Assembly: GCA_964370305.1 (NCBI GenBank)
Contig: CAYJIU010000002.1
Span: forward strand, 1 to 64,000
Reading direction: 5' to 3'
Source of the DNA: CAYJAD01 sp964370305
GTDB taxonomy: Bacteria; Desulfobacterota; Desulfovibrionia; Desulfovibrionales; Desulfovibrionaceae
Length of the DNA stretch: 64,000 nucleotides
This document shows positions 55,061 through 63,300 of this stretch, piece by piece. Below the pieces are notes generated by a model. That model saw only the letters and a program-made list of their open reading frames with translations. It made no database searches and was not told where the DNA came from. The position numbers and the translations under genes were made by a program. How positions within the stretch are numbered: position 1 is the stretch's first letter; each line of letters begins with the position of its first letter.

Positions 55061-55125
55061 ACAAGGCTTTTATTGTTAAGCGTTGCCTTACAAAATCATT
55101 AATTTATAATATGGAGAGATTCACT

Positions 55126-56244
55126 ATGAAAATCGGTTGCCCAAAAGAAGTTAAAAATAATGAGAATAGAATTGGCCTAACCCCCAATGCTGTACGCGCA
55201 TACGTTGCTGCTGGTCACGAAGTATTCATTCAAAGTGACGCAGGCCTTGGGTCTGGTTGCCCTAACGAGGAATACATTGCCGCTGGCGCGAAAATACTCC
55301 CCACCGCTGATGACGTGTGGGCCACTGCTGACATGATTGTAAAAGTAAAAGAACCCATGCCAGAAGAGTATGACAGAATGCGTGAAAATCAGCTTGTTTA
55401 TACTTACTTCCACTTTGCTGCCGACGAAACACTTACCAAGGCTTGCCTTGATAAAAAAATCATTGCTCTTGCTTATGAAACTGTAGAAGAAGGCAATGCC
55501 CTACCTCTACTAAAGCCCATGAGTGAAGTTGCTGGTCGTATGGCCTCTCTTATGGGTGCCTTTTACCTTGCAAAAACCCAAGGTGGCCGTGGCTTGCTAC
55601 CCATGGGTGTAACCGGTGTTGCTCCTGCTGATGTATTGGTTATAGGCGGCGGCGTTGTAGGTACCCATGCAGCAAAAGTTGCTGCTGGTCTTGGTGCCAA
55701 GGTAACTATCTTAGATGTAAACCTTAATCGCCTTGAGTACCTAAGCGAAATTATGGACGCTAACGTTCTACCCCTTTACAGTGACCCGCTTAACCTAGAA
55801 ACTTGCCTTAAATCTGCTGATATTGTTGTTGGTGCAGTACTTATTCCTGGTGCTGTTGCTCCAAAACTTGTCAGACGTGAACATCTAAAAATGATGAAGC
55901 CTGGCTCTGTGTTAGTGGACGTTGCCATTGACCAAGGCGGCTGCTGCGAAACTTCCAAAGCAACCACCCATAGTGATCCTGTTTATGTAGTTGATGACGT
56001 AATCCACTATTGCGTTGCCAATATGCCTGGTGCCTATGCGCGCACATCTGCCTTTGCACTTAATAATGCCACCATCAAATACGGCCTTATGCTTGCAAAC
56101 AAAGGCGTTGAGCAAGCATGCAAAGATAGCTATGGCTTAAAAATGGGCCTTAACACCTATAAGGGAATCATCACCTACAAAGCCGTAGCTGATGCCTTTG
56201 GTATGCAATCCCTATATAAGCCCGTTGACGAAGTACTTGGCTAA
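55126..56244 (+). CDS. ald: Alanine dehydrogenase
   Basis: 372 residues from the ATG at 55126; GGAGAG lies six bases upstream, and the ATG at 55111 is less suited. Catalyses L-alanine + NAD+ to pyruvate + ammonium + NADH. Family marks: MKIGCPKEVKNNENRIGLTP, the catalytic region LVYTYFHFAADETLT, VLVIGGGVVGTHAAKVAAGL for NAD binding, and DQGGCCETS. Next to tpa it regenerates the pyruvate acceptor used for taurine transamination, and the released ammonium is disposed of or used as nitrogen. Confidence 0.97.
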   Translation: MKIGCPKEVKNNENRIGLTPNAVRAYVAAGHEVFIQSDAGLGSGCPNEEYIAAGAKILPTADDVWATADMIVKVKEPMPEEYDRMRENQLVYTYFHFAADETLTKACLDKKIIALAYETVEEGNALPLLKPMSEVAGRMASLMGAFYLAKTQGGRGLLPMGVTGVAPADVLVIGGGVVGTHAAKVAAGLGAKVTILDVNLNRLEYLSEIMDANVLPLYSDPLNLETCLKSADIVVGAVLIPGAVAPKLVRREHLKMMKPGSVLVDVAIDQGGCCETSKATTHSDPVYVVDDVIHYCVANMPGAYARTSAFALNNATIKYGLMLANKGVEQACKDSYGLKMGLNTYKGIITYKAVADAFGMQSLYKPVDEVLG

Positions 56245-56269
56245 TATAATTTACCAATAAAGTACCATC

Positions 56270-56293
56270 TAAGCGGGGCCTTGGCTCCGCTTA
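56270..56293 (+). terminator. Stem-loop between ald and tpa
   Basis: TAAGCGGGGCC / GGCTCCGCTTA with a 2-nt loop and one wobble pair. No U-run follows, and no separate promoter is seen before tpa, so it is more likely a partial attenuator or mRNA-stability hairpin. Confidence 0.5.
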
Positions 56294-56344
56294 AATTACA
56301 AAACACATATAATACCAATGTCTTAAAAGTATTAAGGGGGTTTT

Positions 56345-57700
56345 ATGACAAAGAGTAGCAATGATTATATTGATAGCGATATAAAAAATGTTTGGCACCA
56401 TTTAACCTTGCACCAAGGCAAGGCACCAATGATTGTTGCCAAAGGTCAAGGCCTTACTTTAACAGATATTAATGGCAAAGAATATCTTGACGCAACTTCC
56501 GGCGGTGTATGGTGTGTAAACGTAGGCTATGGCCGCGACCGCATTGCCAATGCCATCTGCGAGCAAATGAAGGTTATGCCTTATTATGCAGCCACTGGTG
56601 GCAACTTGCCTTCCATTGAATTTTCAGAAAAACTCCTCGAATATATGCCTGGCCTATCCCGCGTTTATATTTCCAATAGCGGATCAGAAGCCAATGAAAA
56701 AGCTTATAAAATGATTCGCCTCCGCGCCTATAATAGCGATAAAAAAGATAAGAAAAAAATTCTCTTCCGCTATCGTGACTATCATGGCACAACCATTGCT
56801 GCTCTTAGCTCCACTGGTCAGCCTGAGCGCAAAGAATGTTTTGGCCCATTTGTGCCTGGTTTTGTTGAAGTTCCTCACGCATGTTGTTACCGCTGTGCTT
56901 TTGGACAAAGTTATCCTGGCTGTAACCTTGAGTGTGCCAAGGCCATTGAAAAAATTATTTTAGAAGAAGGCCCTGATACCGTAGGCGGTGCCATATTTGA
57001 GCCCATGACAGCAGGTGGTGGCGTAATTCCTCCAGTAAAAGAATACTATACAGAAGTGCAAGCCATTTGTAAAAAACACGACGTAGTCTTTATGATGGAC
57101 GAAGTGGTTTGCGGCATGGGTCGTACAGGTACCATGTTTGGCTATGAACACTATGATGTAGTGCCAGACATAGTGACCATGGCTAAGGGCGTTGCCAGTG
57201 CTTATATGCCCATTTCCTGCACAGTAACCAATGAAGATATATTTAATTCTTTACAAAACAGCACAGATAAACTCTCATACTTCCGTGACATAAGCACCTA
57301 TGCCGGTTGTGCCGGTGGCCCCACAGCAGCTATAGAAAATCTCAAAATTATTGAAGAAGAAAACTTGCTCCAAAATGTCACCAATATGGGTGAATATATT
57401 ATGGAAGGGCTTAGAGAGTGTCTTGGCCATGCCAATGTTGGTGATGTTCGTGGTAAGGGTCTACTTTGCGGCATAGAATTTGTTGAAGACAAAAACAGCA
57501 AAACACCTCTTGCAGAGGAAAAAGTCATTGCTATTTGCCTAGATATGGCTGCCAATGGCGTACTTGTAGGCCGCACCAACCGCAGCTTCCCCGGCCAAAA
57601 CAACATTATCAATCTTGCTCCAGCCTATGTTGTAACCAAGGAGCAATGCGATACTATCCTAACCGCGCTTAGAAATGGTATTAAGAAGGTTTTAGGATAA
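56345..57700 (+). CDS. tpa: Taurine:pyruvate aminotransferase
   Basis: 451 residues, class III PLP aminotransferase. It transfers the amino group of taurine to pyruvate, giving sulfoacetaldehyde and alanine. Seen: ATSGGVWCVNVGYGRDRIAN, YISNSGSEANEKAYKMIR, YHGTTIAALSSTGQPERKE, the PLP-site DEVVCGMGRTG and the Schiff-base Lys in TMAKGVASAY. The Cys-rich insert CCYRCAFGQSYPGCNLEC is typical of the Bilophila-like Tpa and related omega-aminotransferases. Located between ald and the regulator, all in the taurine locus, which makes the assignment firm. Confidence 0.95.
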   Translation: MTKSSNDYIDSDIKNVWHHLTLHQGKAPMIVAKGQGLTLTDINGKEYLDATSGGVWCVNVGYGRDRIANAICEQMKVMPYYAATGGNLPSIEFSEKLLEYMPGLSRVYISNSGSEANEKAYKMIRLRAYNSDKKDKKKILFRYRDYHGTTIAALSSTGQPERKECFGPFVPGFVEVPHACCYRCAFGQSYPGCNLECAKAIEKIILEEGPDTVGGAIFEPMTAGGGVIPPVKEYYTEVQAICKKHDVVFMMDEVVCGMGRTGTMFGYEHYDVVPDIVTMAKGVASAYMPISCTVTNEDIFNSLQNSTDKLSYFRDISTYAGCAGGPTAAIENLKIIEEENLLQNVTNMGEYIMEGLRECLGHANVGDVRGKGLLCGIEFVEDKNSKTPLAEEKVIAICLDMAANGVLVGRTNRSFPGQNNIINLAPAYVVTKEQCDTILTALRNGIKKVLG

Positions 57701-57733
57701 TTTTATTTAAAACCACTCAAAAAATAAAACAAT

Positions 57734-57770
57734 TAAGGCCTTTGTACCATAAATACAAAGGCCTTATATT
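57734..57770. terminator. Bidirectional terminator between tpa and the regulator gene
   Basis: TAAGGCCTTTGTA (57734-57746) is fully complementary to TACAAAGGCCTTA (57754-57766), with a T-run after it and A-rich sequence before. It lies between two convergent genes. Confidence 0.88.
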
Positions 57771-57786
57771 TTTTTCATAGGGCATT

Positions 57787-59217
57787 TTACTCAACCACAG
57801 TAATACCCAGCTGCCTAGCCTTACGCACAACGCTTGATTGGCTAATGCCAAGTATTTTTGCAGCCTTATGCGTACTACCCGTTTGCACAAGGGCTGTGCG
57901 TATCATATTACGCTCCACATTTCTCACTGCCTCCCTAAGTCCGCCAAAATCTTCATCATCTGCATCTTCTTGTTCTTGTAAGAAGGGTAAGTTAAGAATA
58001 TGCTTTGGCAAGTCAGAGATTTTTATAACATTGCCTTCAGCCATAACAGCTAAAAATTCAACGCAGGCCCTAAGCTCACGCACATTTCCAGGCCAAGTGT
58101 GAGAAGCAAAACAGCGCAAAACTTTAGGCGAAAAGGTTTTTATATGCCCATTTTTGCGGCAAGCCGCTTCCAAAAAATTAAAGGCAAGCTCAGTTATATC
58201 CTCAGGGTGTTCACGCAAAGGCGGTATGGTAACGCTTAAAAAATTTAGCCTATAGTAAAGATCTTCACGAAATTCACCTAATTCTACTAATTTATCAAGG
58301 GGCCTATTTGTTGCTGCAATGATGCGTACATCAACCTTAATAGTTTTTTCACCCCCCACCTTATGAAAAACTTGATTATCAAGTATATGCAATAGCTTAG
58401 CTTGCATACTAAGGGGCAATTCTCCTATTTCATCCAAAAACAAAGTACCATTATCGGCCAGCTCAAAATAGCCCTTTTTTCCGCTTAAATTCGCACCAGA
58501 AAATGCACCCTTTTCATAGCCAAACAATTCTGATTCAATGAGTGTATCTGGTATTGCTGCACAGTTAACCGCAATAAAAGAAAACTTTTTCCGCGGGCTT
58601 TGATTGTGAATATAGGATGCTGCAAGAGTTTTACCAGTGCCAGTTTCCCCCAAAAGCAACACCCCCGAAGGAGATTTGGCAGCTCGCTTAAGATCATGCA
58701 CACATTGAAACATACGCTTACTATTGGCCACAAGGTAAGCAGGGTTATCTTCTTGCATATTAAGCAATTGCCCGCGATAGCTGCGCACCTCCATCTCAGC
58801 CTCCACCAAGCGTGTTTGTAAGGCTTCAAGCTCGGTCATATCACGAATACAAGCAACCACGCGCCACACTTCCCCATCACTATCAAATATGGGGGTACTG
58901 GTATTTAAACATCTTGTCCCACAAGCATAATCATCAAACATGGTTACAACTTTTTTTTGCTCAAGGGCTGAGATGGTAACAGCAGAGGCAAAAGCCCCAC
59001 TGGCAATGGAGTCCGTAACGGGCTTGCCAATTACATCATTGGGGTCAATATTGGCAATACGTTTCATGGCTTGGTTAACATGCAAGGTAATGCCATTACT
59101 ATCAATAACCCATATGCCATCATGCATAGAGTCAATAATAGCCTGTAGTTCAGTATGACATAAGGAATACAATTCAGAATCATTAATTAAATCACTTGTA
59201 TAATTTTGCGTACTCAT
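57787..59217 (-). CDS. PAS-AAA-HTH sigma-54 activator of the taurine locus
   Basis: 476 residues from the ATG at 59217 (GAGG nine bases upstream); an ATG at 59271 would add a poor extension and run into the palindrome. A PAS domain (about 18-130; IDSMHDGIWVIDSNGITLHV) may sense a ligand. The AAA+ domain has Walker A GETGTGKT, a sigma-54 contact loop GAFSGA (the usual Thr is Ser) and LFLDEIGELP. The C-terminal HTH (THKAAKILGISQSSVVRKAR) is TyrR-like. Encoded divergently from xsc and convergent with tpa, it is the likely activator of ald-tpa and xsc. Confidence 0.92.
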   Translation of the reverse strand: MSTQNYTSDLINDSELYSLCHTELQAIIDSMHDGIWVIDSNGITLHVNQAMKRIANIDPNDVIGKPVTDSIASGAFASAVTISALEQKKVVTMFDDYACGTRCLNTSTPIFDSDGEVWRVVACIRDMTELEALQTRLVEAEMEVRSYRGQLLNMQEDNPAYLVANSKRMFQCVHDLKRAAKSPSGVLLLGETGTGKTLAASYIHNQSPRKKFSFIAVNCAAIPDTLIESELFGYEKGAFSGANLSGKKGYFELADNGTLFLDEIGELPLSMQAKLLHILDNQVFHKVGGEKTIKVDVRIIAATNRPLDKLVELGEFREDLYYRLNFLSVTIPPLREHPEDITELAFNFLEAACRKNGHIKTFSPKVLRCFASHTWPGNVRELRACVEFLAVMAEGNVIKISDLPKHILNLPFLQEQEDADDEDFGGLREAVRNVERNMIRTALVQTGSTHKAAKILGISQSSVVRKARQLGITVVE

Positions 59218-59252
59218 ATTAAACAACCTCACAAAACCAATTATATTTCCAG

Positions 59253-59312
59253 TGATGCATGAATGCATCAAATAGCACTTTTAAGTGGGTTAAGCAAGTT
59301 GTTTTTGCATCA
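59253..59312. promoter_or_regulatory. Activator-site candidates upstream of xsc and the regulator
   Basis: TGATGCATGAATGCATCA at 59253-59270 is a perfect 8-bp dyad around GA. A second right half-site TGCATCA is at 59306-59312. The dyad is 36 bp upstream of the regulator start and 108 bp upstream of the xsc -24 element, a normal enhancer distance. It is the same motif as at 54966. Confidence 0.6.
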
Positions 59313-59376
59313 TTTTTAACGTTGAACAAAGCTGTTTAACAAATAACAGCATATTTATATTGCATAAATTGCCCTT

Positions 59377-59392
59377 AGGCATGGTTCCTGCT
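59377..59392 (+). promoter_or_regulatory. Sigma-54-like promoter of xsc
   Basis: AGGCAT-GGTTC-CTGC: GG at 59378-59379 and GC at 59390-59391 are ten bases apart; three positions differ from consensus. The transcript would start near 59403, about 42 bp before the xsc start. Confidence 0.55.
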
Positions 59393-59444
59393 TTATAGGC
59401 TTAGACTAATCTGACAATTATTCATCTTAAAATCGGAGGACACA

Positions 59445-61184
59445 ATGCCTAAAATGACACCCAGTGAGGGTATGGTAGAGGTTTTAGTACAAGAAGGAGT
59501 TAAACACGTAAGTGGTATTCTTGGCTCAGCCTTTATGGATATGTTGGATCTTTTCCCCGCAGCGGGAATTGACTTTATCTCAGTTCGCCATGAGCAAACC
59601 GCCGGACATATGGAAGATGCTTTTTGCCGTCTTACCGGCCAATGCGGTGTTGTTATTGGACAAAATGGCCCCGGCATAACCAACTACGTGACCGCAGTTG
59701 CCACAGCTAACATGGCTCACACTCCCATGGTAGTTATATCACCAAGTGCTGGCACCATTTCTGTTGGTTGGGATGGCTTCCAAGAATGCGACACATGGAA
59801 TCTTTTCAAACCCATCACCAAGGCTTCATTACGTGTGCCACACCCCAAGCGTGCTGCCGATATTATGCGCACAGCCTTCCGCATAGCTTATGCTGAGCGT
59901 GGCCCTGTACTTGTTGATATTCCTCGCGACTACTTCTACGGTGAGCTTGACGAAGACATTTTGCATCCTTCTCAGTACCGTGTGGCTCCTGGTGGCATTG
60001 GCAATCCTGCTCAATTTGCAGCAGCCGTTGAAGTATTAAAAAATGCTAAGAATCCAGTTATTGTTTCTGGTCGCGGCGTTGTTGATACCGATTGTATCGA
60101 AACCGTTAAAGCCATGGCTGAGTGGCTTGGCGCACCTGTTGCCACCACCTACCTACACAATGACGCCTATCCTTGTGACCATCCATTATGGACTGGCCCC
60201 ATTGGTTATATGGGCTCTAAAGCAGCCATGCGTATCTTGCAAAAGGCTGACGTTATCTTGGCTATTGGTACACGTTTATCATACTTTGGTACTCTACCTC
60301 AGTATGACATTAACTACTTCCCAAAAACTGCCAAAATCGTTCAAATTGATATTAATCCACGTCACATTGCTAAAACTCACCCTGTGGCTGTTGGTCTTTG
60401 CGCCGATGCAAAAGACGCTTCAGAAGAGCTATTTGCTCGCTTACGTGAAAGTGTGCCTGCCAAGAGCGACTTAACACCAGTGTATAATATGGTTAAAGGT
60501 GAGCTTGAAGATTGGTACAAAGAAATTAGCTTAATTGCTGATGAGCCCACCGAGCCAGGCCGCATGCATCCACGCAAAGCATTGGAAGTTGTAGGTAAGT
60601 TTGTTACCGATACCAACGCCATTGCCACCACTGACATTGGTAATACCTCATCCACAGCCAATAGCTACTTGCGCTTCAAAAACACCAAGCGTTCAGTTGC
60701 CACATTGACTTTTGGTAACACTGGCTTTGCTTATCAAGCTGGCCTTGGTGCACAGCTTGCTTGCCCTGAAGATGCAGTAGTTGCCATAGTTGGTGACGGT
60801 GCTTGGGGCATGAGCCTTTTTGAAGTACCAACTGCATGCCAATACAACCTACCTGTTATTGCAACAGTTTATAACAATGGTGCTTGGTGCGCTGAAAAGA
60901 AAAATCAAATTGATTTCTACAACAATCGTTTTGTTGGTGCTGACATTTGGTCAAAATCATATGCTAAAATTGCTGAGGCCATGGGCGCTGATGGTTACAC
61001 GGTTAACACCCAAAGTGACCTAGCGAACGCTCTTGAAGCAGCGCATAAAAACCGCAGACCTGCCGTCATTGAAATTATGACCGATGGTTGGAAGCTTGCG
61101 CCGCCGTTCCGTCGCGATGCTCTGGCACTGCCGACAAGGCACTTGCCGAAGTACGCGCACCTTGACGCAAAGAACTTCAAATAG
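59445..61184 (+). CDS. xsc: Sulfoacetaldehyde acetyltransferase
   Basis: 579 residues, TPP-dependent. Converts sulfoacetaldehyde and phosphate to acetyl phosphate and sulfite, the C-S bond cleaving step. Seen: HEQTAGHMEDAFCRLTG with the TPP Glu, QNGPGITNYVTAV, the TPP motif IVGDGAWGMSLFEVP and the Xsc-type YNNGAWCAEKKNQIDFYNNR. ATG after CGGAGGACACA; strong terminator after the stop. Presence with tpa indicates the Xsc route, rather than the isethionate sulfite-lyase route (SarD-IslAB) known in Bilophila; no glycyl radical gene is in the window. Confidence 0.96.
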   Translation: MPKMTPSEGMVEVLVQEGVKHVSGILGSAFMDMLDLFPAAGIDFISVRHEQTAGHMEDAFCRLTGQCGVVIGQNGPGITNYVTAVATANMAHTPMVVISPSAGTISVGWDGFQECDTWNLFKPITKASLRVPHPKRAADIMRTAFRIAYAERGPVLVDIPRDYFYGELDEDILHPSQYRVAPGGIGNPAQFAAAVEVLKNAKNPVIVSGRGVVDTDCIETVKAMAEWLGAPVATTYLHNDAYPCDHPLWTGPIGYMGSKAAMRILQKADVILAIGTRLSYFGTLPQYDINYFPKTAKIVQIDINPRHIAKTHPVAVGLCADAKDASEELFARLRESVPAKSDLTPVYNMVKGELEDWYKEISLIADEPTEPGRMHPRKALEVVGKFVTDTNAIATTDIGNTSSTANSYLRFKNTKRSVATLTFGNTGFAYQAGLGAQLACPEDAVVAIVGDGAWGMSLFEVPTACQYNLPVIATVYNNGAWCAEKKNQIDFYNNRFVGADIWSKSYAKIAEAMGADGYTVNTQSDLANALEAAHKNRRPAVIEIMTDGWKLAPPFRRDALALPTRHLPKYAHLDAKNFK

Positions 61185-61191
61185 TATCATT

Positions 61192-61223
61192 AAACGCACC
61201 GGAGCTTTTGTTTCGGTGCGTTT
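61192..61223 (+). terminator. Rho-independent terminator after xsc
   Basis: AAACGCACCG pairs with CGGTGCGTTT, then TTAATTTT. Perfect 10-bp stem. The TRAP genes follow 57 bp later without a clear promoter, so partial read-through is likely. Confidence 0.88.
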
Positions 61224-61279
61224 TAATTTTGCATATTTTTTTCTATGCCTCTTTGCTCACTATAACCAAGAGGATAATC

Positions 61280-61828
61280 ATGTTCAAAAAAGCTATCTTT
61301 GCCTTCTTAGATCACTTTGAAAGTTATATCTGCCAATTTCTTTTAATTTTTTTCGTCATTACTATCTTCATGCAAATTGTTTTGCGCCTGCTAAACAATT
61401 CCCTGCATTGGACAGAAGAAATTGCCCGCTTTGCCTTTATTTGGTTTATTCTATTTGGAGCATCCTATGCCGCAAGGCTTTCAGCTTTAAATAGAGTTAC
61501 CATGCAATTTAGCAAATTCCCCCCCATTGTGGGTAATGTTTGTATGTTTATTGGCGATCTTTTTTGGATTGCATTTTCGCTTGTCATGGCTTGGTATGGC
61601 TACCTCTCCATCGTTGATTTAGCAGAATTCCCCTACTATACCGCAGCATTAGACTGGAACTTAGCGCATGTATACTTAGTCTTTCCCATTAGTTTCTTGC
61701 TTATGGCTATTCGTATTGTACAGGTAAACTTCATTAAATATGTCCTAAAGCAAGAAATCCAAGATCCAGACCAAGCTGCCATTGAAGAAAGTAAACATAC
61801 CCTAGCAGAAGTGGAGCCAGGCCTATGA
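61280..61828 (+). CDS. dctQ: TRAP transporter small permease (DctQ)
   Basis: 182 residues from the ATG at 61280 (AGAGGA upstream); the earlier ATG at 61208 lacks a ribosome site. Four membrane helices and the DctQ region LHWTEEIARFAFIWFILFGA. Overlaps dctM by 4 bp. Encoded behind xsc, so probably part of uptake for taurine or a related sulfonate. Confidence 0.93.
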   Translation: MFKKAIFAFLDHFESYICQFLLIFFVITIFMQIVLRLLNNSLHWTEEIARFAFIWFILFGASYAARLSALNRVTMQFSKFPPIVGNVCMFIGDLFWIAFSLVMAWYGYLSIVDLAEFPYYTAALDWNLAHVYLVFPISFLLMAIRIVQVNFIKYVLKQEIQDPDQAAIEESKHTLAEVEPGL

Positions 61829-63141
61829 TACCAGATTTAACATCCGTAGAAGTTGCTCAAATTTTATTTATTACATTTAGCATATTATTGGTTATTGGCA
61901 CCCCCATCATGGTAGCCCTTGGCGTTTCTGCCATGCTTTGCTTTGTGGTGGTGGGTACAGACCTTAACAATATGATTCAAATGGCTTTTTCTTCATTAAC
62001 ATCTTTCCCACTTATGGCCCTGCCCTGCTTTGTGCTGGCGGGAGCTTTAATGGAGACGTCTGGCATGTCTAGGCGTCTGGTGCACATTGCAGAAAATATA
62101 GTAGGCCCAATCCCCGGCGGATTAGCAGTATCAACTGCTCTTGCTTGCGTATTTTTTGGAGCCATTTCTGGCTCTGGCCCAGCCACCACTGCCGCAGTAG
62201 GTATGCTCATGATACCAGCCATGATGCGCCGCGGATATGACGCAGGATATGCAGCAGCCACCACCGCCACCGCAGGTGGTGTGGGTATTGTTATCCCACC
62301 AAGTATCCCCATGGTTATTTATGGCGTGGCCGGACAACAATCCATCACACAAATGTTCATGGGCGGCATAATACCAGGCATTATGATTGCCATTGGCCTT
62401 AGCCTTGTGCATGTTTTTCTATGTAGAAATTTACAAACAACCGGTACCCTACCTTGGTCATTTGCAGCTCTTGTGGATTCTATAGTTCAAGGCTTTTGGT
62501 CCTTGCTTGCTCCGCTGATTATCCTTGGTGGGATTTATGCGGGATTTTTTACTCCCACAGAAGCTGCGGTAGTAGCCATATTCTATACCGTATTTGTTGG
62601 AGTTTTTATCCACAGAGAGCTCAAGTTCAAAAACCTTATGGCATGTTTACGCACCACTTCATGGCTAACTGGCCGTGTACTTGTACTTGTGTTTACAGCC
62701 TATGCCTTTGGACGTATTTTAACAGAATATCGCATACCTATTGAAATAGCCAACTGGATTTTAGGCTTTACAGAAAATGTAAACGTAGTATGGATCTTTG
62801 TGGTAACTCTTTTGTTATTCCTTGGCATGTTCATGGAAACACTGGCCATCATATTATTGGTTACACCAGTGCTTTTACCAGTAATGGTTAGTTATGGTGT
62901 TGATCCCATCCACTTTGGGGTTATCTTAGTATGTTGTTGCGGGGTAGGTTTTTCAAGCCCGCCCTTGGGTGAAAATATATTTATTGCCTCCGGCATTTCA
63001 CAAGCAAGCTTAGAAGAAGTAGCCGTAAAAGCACTGCCCATGATGTTTATAAATGTAATGGTTATTGTGCTTTTAGTAGTATTTCCTGAGCTTGTTTTAT
63101 GGTTACCTAGCTTGACTAAGCCAGGCGTTGGTGGTATGTAG
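61825..63141 (+). CDS. dctM: TRAP transporter large permease (DctM)
   Basis: 438 residues with about twelve helices. Typical DctM blocks: LPCFVLAGALMETSGMSRRL, FFGAISGSGPATTAAVG, TATAGGVGIVIPPSIPMVIY and FTPTEAAVVAIFYTVFVG. Forms the sodium-driven channel with DctQ, fed by DctP. Overlaps dctQ (ATGA). Confidence 0.95.
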   Translation: MIPDLTSVEVAQILFITFSILLVIGTPIMVALGVSAMLCFVVVGTDLNNMIQMAFSSLTSFPLMALPCFVLAGALMETSGMSRRLVHIAENIVGPIPGGLAVSTALACVFFGAISGSGPATTAAVGMLMIPAMMRRGYDAGYAAATTATAGGVGIVIPPSIPMVIYGVAGQQSITQMFMGGIIPGIMIAIGLSLVHVFLCRNLQTTGTLPWSFAALVDSIVQGFWSLLAPLIILGGIYAGFFTPTEAAVVAIFYTVFVGVFIHRELKFKNLMACLRTTSWLTGRVLVLVFTAYAFGRILTEYRIPIEIANWILGFTENVNVVWIFVVTLLLFLGMFMETLAIILLVTPVLLPVMVSYGVDPIHFGVILVCCCGVGFSSPPLGENIFIASGISQASLEEVAVKALPMMFINVMVIVLLVVFPELVLWLPSLTKPGVGGM

Positions 63142-63240
63142 ATATTTAGCTGAAATAGTGCGTATATTACTGGCGGTACCATAATATTAACGTGTTTCGC
63201 CTAAATATAAGCCGTATAAACGGCAGTGTCAGTGGTAGTT

Positions 63241-63261
63241 AAAAATGCCGCAGGGCGTTTT
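63241..63261 (+). terminator. Hairpin between dctM and dctP
   Basis: AAAAATGCC pairs with GGCGTTTTT (one wobble) around a short loop, 40 bp before dctP. Possibly an attenuator; dctP has a good ribosome site of its own. A second small hairpin GCCGT/ACGGC is at 63211. Confidence 0.5.
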
Positions 63262-63300
63262 TAGGGTTCTTTATAACAAACACTTTAAATAGGAGAATGT

